Part shown: in pieces, positions 14,047 through 14,957 of the stretch
Numbering within the stretch: position 1 is the first letter of the stretch
How the letters are laid out: the number at the start of each line of letters is the position of its first letter
Source: Bacteroidetes bacterium UBA1952
GTDB taxonomy: Bacteria; Bacteroidota; Bacteroidia; Chitinophagales; Chitinophagaceae
Assembly: GCA_002336725.1 (NCBI GenBank)
Contig: DDEO01000030.1
Location: 1-14,957, forward strand
Direction of reading: 5' to 3'
Length of the DNA stretch: 14,957 nucleotides
Notes under the pieces: generated by a model
Seen by the model: the letters and a program-made list of their open reading frames with translations, nothing else
The model's database searches: none
Told to the model about the DNA's origin: nothing
Program-made: the position numbers and the translations under genes

Positions 14047-14535
14047 ATGGGCAGACCGCGTACACGGCTTATTTCGCTTCAGGAGCGGCTGGCGCGGCTG
14101 TCGGAGGCTGGGTTGCGAGAGGCTGCGCCACTGTTGCCGGGGGGAGCGGAAGATGCAGCGGGTGCGCTGGAGCCTTTGTCGGAGCGCATTGCCCGTGTGC
14201 TGAATTTGCTGGGGACATCTAAAAAGAAAAGCACCGACATGAACTTCATGGTGATGTACGATATTGAAAACAACAAGGTGCGCACCGAGGTGGCGAAGTA
14301 CCTGATAAAGCAGGGGTGCATTCGGATTCAGAAGAGTGTGTATCTGGCATCTATGCGGCACGAGCAGTATGCCGCTATTGTGGAGACGCTCACCGAGGTG
14401 CAGCAGTATTACGAGAATGTGGACAGCATTTTAATTTTGCCGGTGAACACGAGCGATGCGCGGGCGATGAAGATTATCGGCAAAGACATTCAGGTGCAGA
14501 CGATTATTGACAAGCCCAACACGCTTTTTTTCTGA
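14047..14535 (+). CDS. cas2: CRISPR Cas2 with a 64-residue N-terminal extension
   Basis: A 162-residue protein. Residues 65-162 are a full Cas2: MNFMVMYDIENNKVRTEVAKY with Asp72 at the usual first-strand Asp, then RIQKSVYLASM, a helix with EVQQYYENVDSILILPV, and the C-terminal VQTIIDKPNTLFF. Cas2 bridges two Cas1 dimers and holds the prespacer. The first 64 residues add a predicted helical, Leu/Ala/Glu-rich segment (RLISLQERLARLSEAGLREA, then PLSERIARVLNLLG). The start at 14047 is supported by an in-frame stop just upstream (14035-14037) and because I recall Bacteroidota Cas2 proteins with a similar front part; the ATG at 14239 would give a standard 98-residue Cas2 and cannot be ruled out. 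It is separated from the Prim-Pol by 392 bp and adjoins the array leader. Confidence 0.93.
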   Translation: MGRPRTRLISLQERLARLSEAGLREAAPLLPGGAEDAAGALEPLSERIARVLNLLGTSKKKSTDMNFMVMYDIENNKVRTEVAKYLIKQGCIRIQKSVYLASMRHEQYAAIVETLTEVQQYYENVDSILILPVNTSDARAMKIIGKDIQVQTIIDKPNTLFF

Positions 14536-14637
14536 GCAGCGTATGCAAAACTGTGGAAAAACCCTACCGAAAAACCGTAGCTTTGCAGGCTTCCGGCAGT
14601 GTAGCTGCCTGAAAATCAGTTCTTTCCATAAAATGGG
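14536..14637 (+). promoter_or_regulatory. CRISPR leader with promoter match
   Basis: The 102 bp between cas2 and the first repeat are AT-rich at the start and hold TAGCTTTG (14578-14585), an exact TAnnTTTG -7 element; a possible -33 element is TGTG at 14552-14555 (weak). Transcription would begin near 14592 and read into the array. A small stem GGCAG-TGTAG-CTGCC sits around 14596-14610. New spacers should be inserted at 14638, at the leader side. Confidence 0.55.
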
Positions 14638-14957
14638 CTCACAGAGCCAATTCCACTACAACAAGGATTAAGACTCGCACTGTGTTTGCTTTTAGTCGGA
14701 TATACGCCGGCTCACAGAGCCAATTCCACTACAACAAGGATTAAGACCCCATTCCGCCTTTTTAAGCGCCGCCTTTCCAACACTCACAGAGCCAATTCCA
14801 CTACAACAAGGATTAAGACCTGACGCTGGAAAACGGCGAGACCATTGCCATCTTCCTCACAGAGCCAATTCCACTACAACAAGGATTAAGACATCGTAAA
14901 GCTGCTTAGCTCTATTGTGGCTCACAGAGCCAATTCCACTACAACAAGGATTAAGAC
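14638..14957 (+). CRISPR. CRISPR array, five identical 37-bp repeats, four spacers, continues past the edge
   Basis: Repeats at 14638-14674, 14711-14747, 14783-14819, 14856-14892 and 14921-14957 are identical. Each begins CTCACAGAGCCAATTCC and ends ACAACAAGGATTAAGAC. Spacers are 36, 35, 36 and 28 bp. The 3' end ATTAAGAC would be the 8-nt tag left on crRNAs by Cas6, which sets the direction as rightward, with the leader and newest spacers on the cas2 side. The repeat has only weak self-pairing (CTC-ACA-GAG at its 5' end; GG just upstream extends this in three of the five). The fifth repeat ends exactly at the window edge, so the array may go on. No spacer matches elsewhere in the window by eye. 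Confidence 0.97.

Noticed and set aside
13662..14222. Plus-strand frame of 186 codons beginning in the heptamer repeat
   Set aside because: It begins with a repetitive MFHVSCF stretch made by the 7-bp repeat, then gives Gly/Ala-rich sequence without pattern, and runs into cas2 in another frame.
14638..14674. Strong stem-loop in the CRISPR repeat
   Set aside because: Only short pairings (CTC/GAG with GG outside in three of five copies, and a bulged AATTCC/GGATT) are possible, so the repeat seems largely unstructured.
1..14957. tRNA, rRNA, toxin-antitoxin pair or reverse transcriptase
   Set aside because: I looked for these on both strands and saw no cloverleaf, rRNA stretch, paired small genes or YxDD-type RT motif outside the Cas10 palm.

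Overview
This window carries an almost complete type III-A (Csm) CRISPR-Cas locus. The organism is most likely a member of the Bacteroidota. Supporting signs are TAnnTTTG / TTTG-type promoter matches, little evidence of Shine-Dalgarno sequences, a signal peptide ending in a typical '..YAQ' site, a WYL regulator and a Cas2 of the kind I associate with that phylum, and a BT4734/VirE-like primase-polymerase beside cas1. I cannot place it further with confidence.

Layout, left to right. (1) 1-381, minus strand: the N-terminal 127 codons of a WYL-family transcriptional regulator, cut by the window edge. (2) 568-1002: a small secreted protein of unknown function. (3) 1162-9318: a tight, largely coupled operon cas6-cas10(csm1)-csm2-csm3-csm4-csm5-csm6. 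It encodes the crRNA-processing nuclease, the whole Csm interference complex and a CARF-HEPN ribonuclease that should respond to the cyclic oligoadenylate made by Cas10. (4) 9319-9420: a 33-codon open stub that reads like the 3' end of a lost gene. (5) 9430-11220: an SF1 RecD/Dda-like helicase with a C-terminal cold-shock/OB-like domain. (6) 11221-11630: a non-coding stretch with a 167-bp MITE (10-bp terminal inverted repeats, TTA duplication, internal hairpin) and the cas1 control region. (7) 11631-13654: cas1 overlapping a CRISPR-associated primase-polymerase gene by ATGA. (8) 13655-14046: a non-coding stretch opening with eight copies of a 7-bp repeat and holding a 24-bp perfect palindrome. 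(9) 14047-14535: cas2 with a 64-residue N-terminal extension. (10) 14536-14637: a leader with a promoter match. (11) 14638-14957: a CRISPR array, five identical 37-bp repeats and four spacers, running off the right edge.

How the parts work together: Cas1, Cas2 and probably the Prim-Pol (possibly with the helicase) acquire spacers. The array is transcribed rightward from the leader next to cas2. Cas6 cuts the precursor to leave an 8-nt ATTAAGAC tag. Cas10-Csm2-5 binds crRNA and target RNA; Csm3 slices the RNA, the Cas10 HD domain can cut DNA and its GGDD palm makes cyclic oligoadenylate, which activates Csm6.

The signal most worth following is a TTTCCGGAAA palindrome. It occurs in the control region of the WYL gene, the cas6-csm operon, cas1 (twice, one copy exactly between a -33 and a -7 match) and in the gap before cas2. 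This suggests one regulator, plausibly the divergent WYL protein, controls the locus, unless the palindrome is simply common in this genome.
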